Part shown: positions 24,639 through 32,259 of the stretch, one piece after another
Layout of the letters: the number at the start of each line of letters is the position of its first letter
Numbering within the stretch: position 1 is the first letter of the stretch
From: an uncultured Pelagibacteraceae bacterium
GTDB lineage: Bacteria; Pseudomonadota; Alphaproteobacteria; Pelagibacterales; Pelagibacteraceae
Length of the DNA stretch: 33,172 nucleotides
Direction: 5' to 3'
NCBI GenBank assembly: GCA_902580505.1
Contig: CACHLB010000011.1
Span: forward strand, 1-33,172
Notes under the pieces: model-generated
Databases searched by the model: none
What the model was told of the DNA's origin: nothing
The model's input: the letters and a program-made list of their open reading frames with translations, nothing else
Position numbers and translations under genes: made by a program

Positions 24639-25499
24639 ATGAGAAAAATTTTAATAACTGGCGCTGGAACACTAATTGGTGGTGAGATTGTTAAGTTTCT
24701 TGCTAAAAAAGGTTTTCTAATCATTGGAATATACAATAAATCAGTCCCTAAATTAAAGCACAAAAAAGTAACTTTTATAAAAAAAAATCTTGCAAAAAAA
24801 TTAAATTTAAAAACTAAATTTGATTACTTAATACATTGCGCTTCAAAAATTCCTTCTGATGGTAATACCAAGAAAGTGATGAGTGCAAATATCACTATGT
24901 TAAAAAATTTATTAAACATAGATCATAAAAAAGATTTAAAAAAAATTATTTTTTTATCAACAATGTCAGTTTACGGACAAATCACAAATAAAATAATCAA
25001 TGAAAAAACGTTACCAAAGAATTTAGATCCTTACGGCAAATCTAAATTGGATTGTGAGAAATATATAAAAAATAAATTATATAAAAAAATATCATATACT
25101 ATACTCAGATTACCAGGTGTTGTTGGGAAAAAAAGCAAACATAACTTTATGTCTAATTTATTAAAAAATATAAAGGAAAATAAAAAAGTTAAAATTACAA
25201 ATGCCAATTCGTATTTTAATAATATTGTGCATGTTGAAACTATTTCAAATTTAATACTGCATTCAATAAATTACGATAAAACTAATAATATTTACAATGT
25301 TTCGAGCTCAAAACCCGTTAAACTAAAAGATTGTGTGAAAATTTTATTTAGACTATTTAGAAAAAAGGTTAATTTAGAGGAAATTAGAAGTAATAATAGA
25401 AGTTTTATGATAAGCACAAAGAAAATAAAAAAAAGATATTATCCAATTATATCAACAAAACAAAGTCTAAAAAAATTTTATGAAAGCAACAAGAAATAA
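24639..25499 (+). CDS. NAD-dependent epimerase/dehydratase (extended SDR)
   Basis: This 286-aa SDR opens MRKILITGAGTLIGGEIV with the nucleotide-binding GxxGxxG. It has HCASKIP near residue 67, FLSTMSVYG (about 106-114) and an intact DPYGKSKLDCEKY with the YxxxK pair. RLPGVVG and NIYNVSSSKPVKL follow. It is shorter than hexose epimerases (about 310-350 aa) and resembles 4-keto reductases of the WcaG/RmlD-like type. It is the first gene of a coupled plus-strand operon and overlaps the oxygenase by 20 nt. It is not closely similar to the divergent SDR. A reductase finishing a branched or oxidised sugar is a guess. Confidence 0.78.
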   Translation: MRKILITGAGTLIGGEIVKFLAKKGFLIIGIYNKSVPKLKHKKVTFIKKNLAKKLNLKTKFDYLIHCASKIPSDGNTKKVMSANITMLKNLLNIDHKKDLKKIIFLSTMSVYGQITNKIINEKTLPKNLDPYGKSKLDCEKYIKNKLYKKISYTILRLPGVVGKKSKHNFMSNLLKNIKENKKVKITNANSYFNNIVHVETISNLILHSINYDKTNNIYNVSSSKPVKLKDCVKILFRLFRKKVNLEEIRSNNRSFMISTKKIKKRYYPIISTKQSLKKFYESNKK

Positions 25500-26280
25500 A
25501 GATAAATATCTCCAGTTAGAAAAGAAATTTTTAAAAAATGGTTACGTCAAATTTAAAGCAAATAAAATTTTATTAAACAGTTTAGTAAAACAAATTAAAG
25601 GATATATAGTTAAATATACAAAAATAAAAAATCCAAACTTAAAAAATTTTCATAATCAGTTACAGGTTTCTAAATTAAATTCTCTAAGGATAAAAATTTA
25701 CGATGAATTAAATAAAAGTAAGAATTTTCAAGAAAATTTGCATTTTATAGGAGAAAAATCTATTGAACAAATGGTGGGAAGTGAATTTGTAAGAGGAAAC
25801 TTAAACTTATCAATCCAATATCCTGGTGATAAAAATTCTCTTCTTTCTGCTCATACTGACTTTTTTAGCGGTGAGTCTATTTTTCAAATAAATCTTTGGA
25901 TACCATTTGTTGATGTAAAAAAAACAAGTTCAATGTTTATCATTAATCCAATAAAATCTATAAAATTACTAAAAAAAATTAAATATTCCTCTAAATTTAC
26001 AATGGATAAAATTTTTAAAGAAGCAAAAAAAGATATTCGATGGATACCTTTAAAATTTGGCGAATATATTATTTTTAGTCCAAACTGTCTTCATGGAAAT
26101 GTAACTAATCAAGAAAAAATTTCAAGATGGTCTATAAATGTGCGATATAAGAACTTATTCAGCCCATACTCCAAAATCAGAGAGAACGAAAAAAAAATAG
26201 GAACTTTTTATAACAAAATTAACCCAAAAATTGTTACAAAATTTAATATGTTTTATGAATTTGATGAGTTAATAAAATGA
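25480..26280 (+). CDS. 2OG-Fe(II) dioxygenase, phytanoyl-CoA dioxygenase-like (sporadic carbohydrate cluster type)
   Basis: This 266-aa protein has the iron triad of 2-oxoglutarate oxygenases: His125 and Asp127 in SAHTDFFSGES, and His205 in PNCLHGN. An Arg (216 or 222 in the SRWSINVR segment) probably holds 2-oxoglutarate. QINLWIPFVD and GEYIIFS match the jelly-roll strands. Family members hydroxylate or desaturate small molecules. An oxygenase next to an LIC12192-like protein is the pairing I recall under the NCBIfam/TIGRFAM name sporadic carbohydrate cluster. It overlaps the SDR by 20 nt and the next gene by four (ATGA). No other start is available near the N terminus. The substrate is presumably a nucleotide- or lipid-linked sugar. 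Confidence 0.78.
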   Translation: MKATRNKDKYLQLEKKFLKNGYVKFKANKILLNSLVKQIKGYIVKYTKIKNPNLKNFHNQLQVSKLNSLRIKIYDELNKSKNFQENLHFIGEKSIEQMVGSEFVRGNLNLSIQYPGDKNSLLSAHTDFFSGESIFQINLWIPFVDVKKTSSMFIINPIKSIKLLKKIKYSSKFTMDKIFKEAKKDIRWIPLKFGEYIIFSPNCLHGNVTNQEKISRWSINVRYKNLFSPYSKIRENEKKIGTFYNKINPKIVTKFNMFYEFDELIK

Positions 26281-26657
26281 AAAAGGTATTAAAGCCATAT
26301 GTACTTAACAAAAAATTTGGAGAATATTACTTACCTGTTAGATTTCAAAATAAGCTTATGAAGTTATATTGTGAAGAAAAATCTCTTACATATAGTTTGC
26401 CCACTGGTGAAATAGTTTTTGGAAATAATTATATACAACTAAAAACACTTATAAAAAATTTAAAGAAAGGAGAAGGTCTGTTATTCATGTCCCTAAGTGT
26501 TCTACCTTCGGAAAATAAATTAAGATCAATATTTATAAATTTATTGAAAAAAAAAAAAATTGAATGTCACTTTGTTTTCGAAAATCTAGTAATAAAAAAA
26601 GAAAGAGAGTATTTGAAAATAAATCAATTTTTTAAATTAATAAAATTTACAAAATGA
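26277..26657 (+). CDS. Sporadic carbohydrate cluster protein, LIC12192-like, function unknown
   Basis: This 126-aa protein carries FGEYYLPVRFQNKLMKLYCEE near the N terminus, then LTYSLPTGEIVFGNNYIQL, GEGLLFMSLSVLPSENKLR and a final IECHFVFENL. The pattern fits the small LIC12192 family as I remember it (a PVRxQN / YC / YxLPxxE pattern followed by a short alpha/beta fold). It has no signal peptide or membrane segment. No biochemical role is known to me. It is coupled by ATGA overlaps to the 2OG oxygenase upstream and to a 22-codon micro-ORF downstream. It could be an accessory subunit of the oxygenase or of the following glycosyltransferase. Confidence 0.65.
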   Translation: MKKVLKPYVLNKKFGEYYLPVRFQNKLMKLYCEEKSLTYSLPTGEIVFGNNYIQLKTLIKNLKKGEGLLFMSLSVLPSENKLRSIFINLLKKKKIECHFVFENLVIKKEREYLKINQFFKLIKFTK

Positions 26658-26722
26658 ATGAAAACAACATTTTCTGGAAACTTTATCCGCAATCGAAGAG
26701 AGAAAATATATCTCAAATATGA
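26654..26722 (+). CDS. Candidate 22-aa micro-ORF coupled on both sides by ATGA overlaps
   Basis: The ATG at 26654-26656 overlaps the TGA of the LIC12192-like gene (26655-26657). Its own TGA at 26720-26722 overlaps the ATG of the glycosyltransferase (26719-26721). The peptide starts MNENNIFWKL and ends RENISQI; it has one Trp and several charged residues, and is not hydrophobic. It fills exactly the space between two genes that would otherwise be 61 nt apart. It may be a translated linker that carries ribosomes to the glycosyltransferase, a real micropeptide, or the remnant of a lost gene. Nothing in it is recognisable. Confidence 0.45.
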   Translation: MNENNIFWKLYPQSKRENISQI

Positions 26723-27630
26723 AAAAAATATCAATTTGCATACCAGTTTTTAATGAAGAGGAAAATATTCTAAATAGTTTTAATAAAATAAAAGATGTAT
26801 TTGATAAAAAGTTACCAAATTACAATTATGAATTTATTTTTACTGACAATAATAGCACAGATAGAACTGAAGAAATTTTGACTGATTTATGCGAGCAATA
26901 TCAAAATGTTAGGTACATAAGATTTAGAAAAAACTTAGAATATGATAAATCTATACTTGAAGGATATATACATTCAAGCGGAGATGCTGCTTTAGTAATT
27001 GACAGCGACTTGCAGGATCCTCCCGAATTAATTGAAAAATTTGTAATTGAGTGGGAAAATGGAAGTGATTTGGTTTACGGAGAGGTAAAATCTAGAGATG
27101 AAAATTATTTCATTAATTATTTTAGAAAGATATATTATAAGCTCATTAATTCAACTTCACTTTATAATTATCCAGAGAATGCGCATGATTTTAGATTAAT
27201 CGATAAATCAATTAGAGATAAATTAAAAGATATTAATTATATTTTTCCTTATGTTAGAGGAATTACATTTAATTTATCAAAAAAACCAATAGGAATCAGT
27301 TACGATAGGCATAAAAGATCAAAAGGAAAAAGCAAATTTGGATTTTACAATAATTTTACTTATTCACTTAATGCATTTTTTGAAGAGACATTCATGTTTA
27401 CAAAAATTTTTAGGAGGATAACACTCTTATTAACAACTATTATTTTAATCTTCTCAATTATCAATATAATTAGCAAATTTAAGTATCTAACTTTTTTCGA
27501 TAATTTAATTCTAGCATTAATTACTTTTTTAATTATCTTTGTCACTATAATAACTGAGTATCTAACAAGAATATATTTACAATTAAAAAAGATAGATACC
27601 AATATATATGAGAAAAAAATTAATTTTTAG
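26719..27630 (+). CDS. Polyprenyl-phosphate glycosyltransferase, GT2, GtrB/DPM1-like with two membrane segments
   Basis: This 303-aa protein has a GT-A domain starting KISICIPVFNEEENI, with DNNSTDRTEE (about 43-52) and the metal-binding DSDLQDPPELI (about 94-104). YDRHKRSKGKSKFGF follows, and then two hydrophobic segments (about 232-252 and 258-280). This is the layout of GtrB/ArnC-type enzymes, which move a sugar from a nucleotide to undecaprenyl phosphate at the inner membrane. It ends the plus-strand operon and overlaps the convergent methyltransferase by 11 nt at the 3' end. The sugar it loads is likely the product of the surrounding unusual enzymes. No GtrA flippase or large periplasmic transferase gene is seen next to it. 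Confidence 0.85.
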   Translation: MKKISICIPVFNEEENILNSFNKIKDVFDKKLPNYNYEFIFTDNNSTDRTEEILTDLCEQYQNVRYIRFRKNLEYDKSILEGYIHSSGDAALVIDSDLQDPPELIEKFVIEWENGSDLVYGEVKSRDENYFINYFRKIYYKLINSTSLYNYPENAHDFRLIDKSIRDKLKDINYIFPYVRGITFNLSKKPIGISYDRHKRSKGKSKFGFYNNFTYSLNAFFEETFMFTKIFRRITLLLTTIILIFSIINIISKFKYLTFFDNLILALITFLIIFVTIITEYLTRIYLQLKKIDTNIYEKKINF

Positions 27631-28150
27631 TACTTGATAAAATGACCTTAAATAAAAAAAAATTAATTGATTTTTCAATTTTAAAAAAATTGCTTATTAA
27701 TTGCTCCTCAGTTTTAGGCAATAATACTGTATCTTTATGAGGATTTTTATGGCCCAATAAAAATGCAAATATTTTGTTAAAAATAGTTTGGTTTGAAAAG
27801 CAGGATATGATTAAAATTTTTTTATTTTTTTTTTTAAAAAATGAAAAAATTTTTTCTACTTCATCTTTGTTTATATACATTAGAACATGAGAAAAAATAA
27901 CTATATCACAATCATAATCTTTATAATTATTGACATCAGATAATTCTTTAACTTTATCGTATATTTTTACATTAGCTCCTTTTTGAATAAGTCTTTTTTT
28001 TAAAAATCCAAGGCCACCTCCAAAATCTAGAACATTTTTATTATTAAAATTACAAATATTTTCGACAATAAAATAATTAAAATTAAAGTACATTTTTGAT
28101 ATAAAGTTTCCTTTAGTAATGTTGTTTTTTTTAATAAAGTTTCGATCCAT
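27620..28150 (-). CDS. Small class I SAM-dependent methyltransferase
   Basis: This 176-aa protein has SAM motif I NVLDFGGGLGFLKKRL (about 38-53), an acidic motif II at VKIYDKVKE, and DCDIVIFSHVLMYI as the post-I strand with a YI end typical of Methyltransf_11-like enzymes. The fold is complete but short, with no added zinc or C-terminal domain, unlike the two C-methyltransferases in the window. It is probably a sugar O- or N-methyltransferase. It is the last gene of the minus-strand CDP-sugar operon, 14 nt after rfbG. Its 3' end overlaps the convergent glycosyltransferase by 11 nt. Confidence 0.75.
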   Translation of the reverse strand: MDRNFIKKNNITKGNFISKMYFNFNYFIVENICNFNNKNVLDFGGGLGFLKKRLIQKGANVKIYDKVKELSDVNNYKDYDCDIVIFSHVLMYINKDEVEKIFSFFKKKNKKILIISCFSNQTIFNKIFAFLLGHKNPHKDTVLLPKTEEQLISNFFKIEKSINFFLFKVILSSTKN

Positions 28151-28164
28151 ACTGATTTATTGAA

Positions 28165-29223
28165 TTAATTATTAAAAAAGAAATTGTTAATTTGTTTTTT
28201 AATAATTCTATTACTTTGATTTTTATACATGTTTTCGTTGTACCATTCAGCCGTCAATCTCAAAATTTGCGTTAAATCATATCTGTTGTTCCAATATAAA
28301 TATTTTCGTGCCTTAGATGAATCTAGGTTTAGAAATTTACTCTCTTTTTGATTTGTTTTTTTATTTATAAAAACAATATTTTTTGCCTTATGCTCAATGA
28401 ATTTAGAGAAAATTTTTATTAATTTTTTTACAGTTACATTTTTTTTATAATTTGGTCCAAAATTCCAATTACCTGAATATTTTTCTCTGTTTTTATATAA
28501 CTTCATTGCTAAGATTAAATAACCATTAATTACATCTAGTACATGTTGCCAGGGACGTGATGAATTTGGATTTCTGATAATAAATTTTTTTGAATACTTT
28601 ATACTTTTAATATAATCAGGTAAAATTCTATCAACTGACCAATCTCCTCCTCCGAGAACATTACCTGCTCTAACCGAAGCAGCACCAATTTTTTTATTAA
28701 TTAGATAACTTTTTAAAAATGAGTTAAATAAAATCTCTGAAGCACCTTTTGAGGCACTATAGGGATCATCGCCACCAAGAGCATCTGTCTCAATAAAAAA
28801 TTTTTTCTTATTTAAATTTTGGTAACATTTATCTGAAGTTACAATGATTAACGATTTTAAATTTTTTAGTTTTAGTGAAACAGATAGTAAATTTAAAGTT
28901 CCATTAAAGTTTGTTTCAAAGGTATTTTCTGGAAATTTATATGACTTTCTAACAATAGATTGTGCAGCTAGGTGAAAAATAATATCAGGCTCTATTTTTT
29001 TTATTGTTATACTAAGCCTTTTTTTATTCAAAATATCAAAAAAGTAACTTTTTATATTTTTAGGCTCACACAATTTGTAGAAATTTTTTTTATTTTCATC
29101 ATTTTTAGATATGCCGTAAACTTTAGCTCCTAAAATAGTTAAACAATTAATAAGCCAAATTCCCTTAAAACCAGTATGTCCAGTAATTAAAATTTTTTTA
29201 TTTTTATAAAAATTTTTTAGCAT
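28165..29223 (-). CDS. rfbG: CDP-glucose 4,6-dehydratase
   Basis: This 352-aa SDR shows ITGHTGFKGIWL (13-24), HLAAQSIVRKSY (84-95) and TSDKCYQN (129-136), the RfbG form of the catalytic loop. Tyr155-x3-Lys159 is in DPYSASKGASE, and RAGNVLGGGDWSVDRILPD is diagnostic for this family. It makes CDP-4-keto-6-deoxy-D-glucose from CDP-glucose. Its ATG overlaps the TAA of rfbF by one base. No RfbH-type 3-dehydratase or AscE/RfbS reductase is present, so the keto sugar must go to another route. Confidence 0.95.
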   Translation of the reverse strand: MLKNFYKNKKILITGHTGFKGIWLINCLTILGAKVYGISKNDENKKNFYKLCEPKNIKSYFFDILNKKRLSITIKKIEPDIIFHLAAQSIVRKSYKFPENTFETNFNGTLNLLSVSLKLKNLKSLIIVTSDKCYQNLNKKKFFIETDALGGDDPYSASKGASEILFNSFLKSYLINKKIGAASVRAGNVLGGGDWSVDRILPDYIKSIKYSKKFIIRNPNSSRPWQHVLDVINGYLILAMKLYKNREKYSGNWNFGPNYKKNVTVKKLIKIFSKFIEHKAKNIVFINKKTNQKESKFLNLDSSKARKYLYWNNRYDLTQILRLTAEWYNENMYKNQSNRIIKKQINNFFFNN

Positions 29224-29909
29224 TAAAACTTTCGCTTTTTTACTAAATCAATTAATATTTTTTTATCTCTTTGTGTATCCATACACTGCCAAAGTCCTTC
29301 ATGTCTAAAAGCTACTAATTGTTTTTTTTTTACTAATCTTTCTAAAGGCTTTTTTTCAAATACTTCATTCTTTTTTATATATGAGAAAATATTTTTGTTA
29401 AAAATAAAAAAGCCACCATTTATCCATCCATTATTAACTCTGGGTTTCTCTTGAAATTTTGATACTAATTTATTTTTATTAATTGTAACTTCGCCAAATC
29501 TTGCTGGCGGTCTTACGACAGTTAATGTGCCAATTTTTTTTTTCGAAATATGAAATTTAATTAATTCTTTCAAATTTTGGTCGGATAGACCATCACCGTA
29601 AGTTACAAAAAAAATTTCATCTTTTTTTATATATTTTCTTAATTTTAAAAGTCTTCCTCCTGTATTAGTATATAAACCCGTAAATACACATTTTACTTCT
29701 ATATTTTTTTTTTTCTTGAAATAATTTTCTATTATTTTTGATTTATATCCAGTTGCTAAGATAAAATTTTTAATTCCAAATTTTCTAAATAAATTAATTA
29801 TTCTCTCTAAAATAGGAATTCCTTGAATTTTCACCATAGGCTTAGGAATTTTTTTTGTTTCAATCCCTAATCTAGTTCCTAGACCTCCACAGAATATTAT
29901 TGCTTTCAT
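29223..29909 (-). CDS. rfbF: Glucose-1-phosphate cytidylyltransferase
   Basis: This 228-aa nucleotidyltransferase begins MKAIIFCGGLGTRLGIETK with the GG-x-GTRL signature, then IPKPMVKIQGIPIL. It has FILATGYKS, a VTYGDGLSD metal site and VRPPARFGEV, typical of RfbF. It makes CDP-glucose from CTP and glucose 1-phosphate. It is somewhat shorter than the usual 257 aa. A RmlA-like or mannose-1-phosphate role is less likely because rfbG follows directly. It abuts the aminotransferase gene with no spacer. Confidence 0.92.
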   Translation of the reverse strand: MKAIIFCGGLGTRLGIETKKIPKPMVKIQGIPILERIINLFRKFGIKNFILATGYKSKIIENYFKKKKNIEVKCVFTGLYTNTGGRLLKLRKYIKKDEIFFVTYGDGLSDQNLKELIKFHISKKKIGTLTVVRPPARFGEVTINKNKLVSKFQEKPRVNNGWINGGFFIFNKNIFSYIKKNEVFEKKPLERLVKKKQLVAFRHEGLWQCMDTQRDKKILIDLVKKRKF

Positions 29910-31040
29910 TTATTTAAAGTCAAATTTGTTGATTAAATTTACAATTTTTTTTAAATCTCCATAATTAAAATGAGATTCAATTGGTAAACATAAGTTTTTA
30001 TTATGAATATAATCTGTAATTGGATAATTTTTATCTTTCATTTCTTTATACGCTATTTGTCTATGAGGAGGTATTGGATATACTATTTTTGTTTCATAAC
30101 CATTATGTTTTAAGTATTTTTTTAATTTATTTCTATCTTTAGCTAAAATTAAAAATTGATGCCAAACTGGTCTAGAATTTTTTTTAATAATGGGTAACTC
30201 TATAAGTTTATTTTTTATATTTTTTAAATAGAAATTTGCTTTCTTTGATTTGTCTAAGTTATTTTTTTTTAAGTCTCTTAACTTTAAGTTTAATAAAACT
30301 GCATCCAATTCACTCATTCTGCTATTAAATCCTTTTAAGATATTTTTATATTTTCTATCACCGTAATTGGTAAAATTTTCTTCTCCATAATTTCTCAAAG
30401 ATCTTAGTATTTTTTCATAATTTTTATTATTAGTTGTGATTATACCTGCATCTCCTATAGCTCCTAGATTTTTTGATGGAAATAAACTAAAACAACCAAT
30501 GTCACCAAAATTTCCTGAATATTTGTTTTCATAAGATGCTCCGTGTGCTTGTGAACAATCTTCAATAACTTTAATGTTATGCTTTTTAGTAATTTTTAAA
30601 ATTTCATCCATTTGTGCAACATGTCCGTAAAGATGGGTTACAATTACTATTTTTGTTTTTTTATTTATTTTCTTTTTTAGTTCCATTGGATCTAAATTTA
30701 ATCCTTTTTTTTCAGGCTCAACAAAAACAGGCTTAAGCCCAGCCGCATTAACAGGAAGAATTGTAGCTATGTAACTATTTGAAGGTACAATAACTTCGTC
30801 ATTCTGCTTACAAACTTTTATATATTTGAATAATTCAAGGGACAATCTAATAGCATCGTATCCATTACCGACTGCTATTGAATACTTGGATTTATTAAAT
30901 TTTGAAAAATTTTTCTCAAATTTACGAACAAAATCTCCTGATATATAAAACCCGTCATCAAAAATTTTTTTTGTGTTCTTTATAAAATTTTTTTTATAAG
31001 GCTTATTTAAATGGCCTAAATCATAAAATTTCTTAATCAT
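29910..31040 (-). CDS. DegT/DnrJ/EryC1/StrS PLP-dependent sugar aminotransferase (FdtB/QdtB-like)
   Basis: This 376-aa protein has the full set of sugar aminotransferase motifs: FYISGDFVRKFEKNF (31-45), VGNGYDAIRLSL (57-68), VIVPSNSYIAT (83-93), HLYGHVAQMD (136-145) and VIEDCSQAHGA (158-168). The PLP Lys190 is in FPSKNLGAIGDAG. GFNSRMSELDAVLL follows. Because the lysine is present it is a transaminase, not an RfbH-type 3-dehydratase in which His replaces it. The closest named types are the 3-aminotransferases FdtB and QdtB, but no 3,4-ketoisomerase is visible. It overlaps the C-methyltransferase by four bases and abuts rfbF, so it likely acts on the CDP-4-keto sugar or a C-methylated derivative. 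Confidence 0.87.
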   Translation of the reverse strand: MIKKFYDLGHLNKPYKKNFIKNTKKIFDDGFYISGDFVRKFEKNFSKFNKSKYSIAVGNGYDAIRLSLELFKYIKVCKQNDEVIVPSNSYIATILPVNAAGLKPVFVEPEKKGLNLDPMELKKKINKKTKIVIVTHLYGHVAQMDEILKITKKHNIKVIEDCSQAHGASYENKYSGNFGDIGCFSLFPSKNLGAIGDAGIITTNNKNYEKILRSLRNYGEENFTNYGDRKYKNILKGFNSRMSELDAVLLNLKLRDLKKNNLDKSKKANFYLKNIKNKLIELPIIKKNSRPVWHQFLILAKDRNKLKKYLKHNGYETKIVYPIPPHRQIAYKEMKDKNYPITDYIHNKNLCLPIESHFNYGDLKKIVNLINKFDFK

Positions 31041-32221
31041 AGGATGTCTACAATCTTATTTTTTAATCCATTTTTTCTCAAATATTTCCTAATTTCTTTT
31101 TTTATATGCCAAGCAAAATTAATTACAATTATTGACTTTTTAAGATCACTTAAATATTTATCAGAAACTATGGGTATCTTTGTGTTTGGAACGTAATGTC
31201 CTATTTTTGGTGATTGGGGTTTTTCATATATTCTAGTAATGTGATTAGAATTTAATTTAAGAATATTTATTAATACAGCGGCTCTTCCTGGAAAAGCTTT
31301 ACCAACAATTGTATAATTTTTTTTATTAAGATTAATAATTTGTTTTAAAGTACTTTTTTTCCATTTAATAATAAATTTTTTAAAATCTAATAATTTTTGA
31401 AAAAATTTTTTTTCTTTTGAGATAATTTTATGAAAATCATTTATTTTTTTATTTTTACCAATAATAACTCTTATATTTCCACCGTACCTTTTTTTAAATC
31501 CACAACTTTCTACTTGCATATTTAACATTTCAGCTATTTTTAAAAAAGATCTTAAACTATATGTTCTTGGATGTTCATGATAAAAAGTATCAAATTGTTT
31601 TTTTTTTATTACTGATCCCAAATAATGATTCTCTATTATTATTTTAGTTTTATCACCAGTAAGTAATTTCAAATTATTTATTAATAATTTTAAATCTGCA
31701 ATATGCGCAAAAACATTTGTGAAAGTAATATAATCAATTGATTTATATTTTTTTTTTATTTCTAAAACTATCTTTTTTGAAAAATAATTATTAAATATTT
31801 TGTGATTTTTTGATGCGTTTAAGGCTGCGCTAGTAGGCTCAACTCCTATAGTTTTGGCTCCATAAAATCTGAAGTAATTTAGTAATGATCCATCATTACA
31901 TCCAATATCTAAGACAACTTTATTATTTAATTTTCCATACTTCATTTTTACTTCCTCAACCAAATTTTTCATTCCTTCCAAGACGTCTACTGTCAAATTG
32001 GATCTATAATGATAGTTTTTTGGAAATAATTTTTTTGGATCAACTAAAATTTGATTGTAAGCAATTATGCAACTTTTGCAAAAAATAATATTGATATCAT
32101 AAAGTAAGTTTTTTCTTTTAGATCCTATTTTTATTAAATCATCACAGAGTGGTTGTTTGCCTAAACTAAAAGTTTTTATTAATTTTCCATTACAAATTTG
32201 ACATTTAATTATTTTTTTCAT
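31037..32221 (-). CDS. Sugar C-methyltransferase, zinc-binding SAM-dependent (TylC3-like), paralogue of 5354-6601
   Basis: This 394-aa protein has the same three-part layout as its paralogue: zinc ligands C7xxC10 and C48xxC51, a YRSNLT segment (72-77), SAM motif LDIGCNDGS (104-112), GVEPT (126-130), the catalytic YHEH (214-217), GGNIRV and AFPGRAA. It should methylate C3 (or C5) of an NDP-4-keto-6-deoxy sugar. In this operon the keto sugar comes from RfbG, so the product would be CDP-linked. Overlap with the aminotransferase (ATGA type) suggests a C-methylated amino sugar like those in the vancosamine pathway. The gene lies 38 nt after the O-antigen ligase gene. Confidence 0.86.
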   Translation of the reverse strand: MKKIIKCQICNGKLIKTFSLGKQPLCDDLIKIGSKRKNLLYDINIIFCKSCIIAYNQILVDPKKLFPKNYHYRSNLTVDVLEGMKNLVEEVKMKYGKLNNKVVLDIGCNDGSLLNYFRFYGAKTIGVEPTSAALNASKNHKIFNNYFSKKIVLEIKKKYKSIDYITFTNVFAHIADLKLLINNLKLLTGDKTKIIIENHYLGSVIKKKQFDTFYHEHPRTYSLRSFLKIAEMLNMQVESCGFKKRYGGNIRVIIGKNKKINDFHKIISKEKKFFQKLLDFKKFIIKWKKSTLKQIINLNKKNYTIVGKAFPGRAAVLINILKLNSNHITRIYEKPQSPKIGHYVPNTKIPIVSDKYLSDLKKSIIVINFAWHIKKEIRKYLRKNGLKNKIVDIL

Positions 32222-32259
32222 CAGCTATAATTAACAATATTAAAATTATTTTTTATTTA

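Noticed and set aside
24580-24672. N-terminal extension of the SDR to 24672
   Set aside because: The extra residues precede the Rossmann motif by too far and overlap the divergent SDR; MKILIIGGAGYIG at 24579 is the standard start.
27360-27602. Minus-strand 80-aa ORF inside the GtrB-like gene
   Set aside because: Antisense to the two C-terminal membrane segments of a well-supported glycosyltransferase.
29910-31040. Assignment of the PLP gene as rfbH (CDP-4-keto-6-deoxyglucose 3-dehydratase) from its place next to rfbFG
   Set aside because: RfbH has His in place of the PLP lysine and carries an iron-sulfur site; here Lys190 is present in a transaminase motif.
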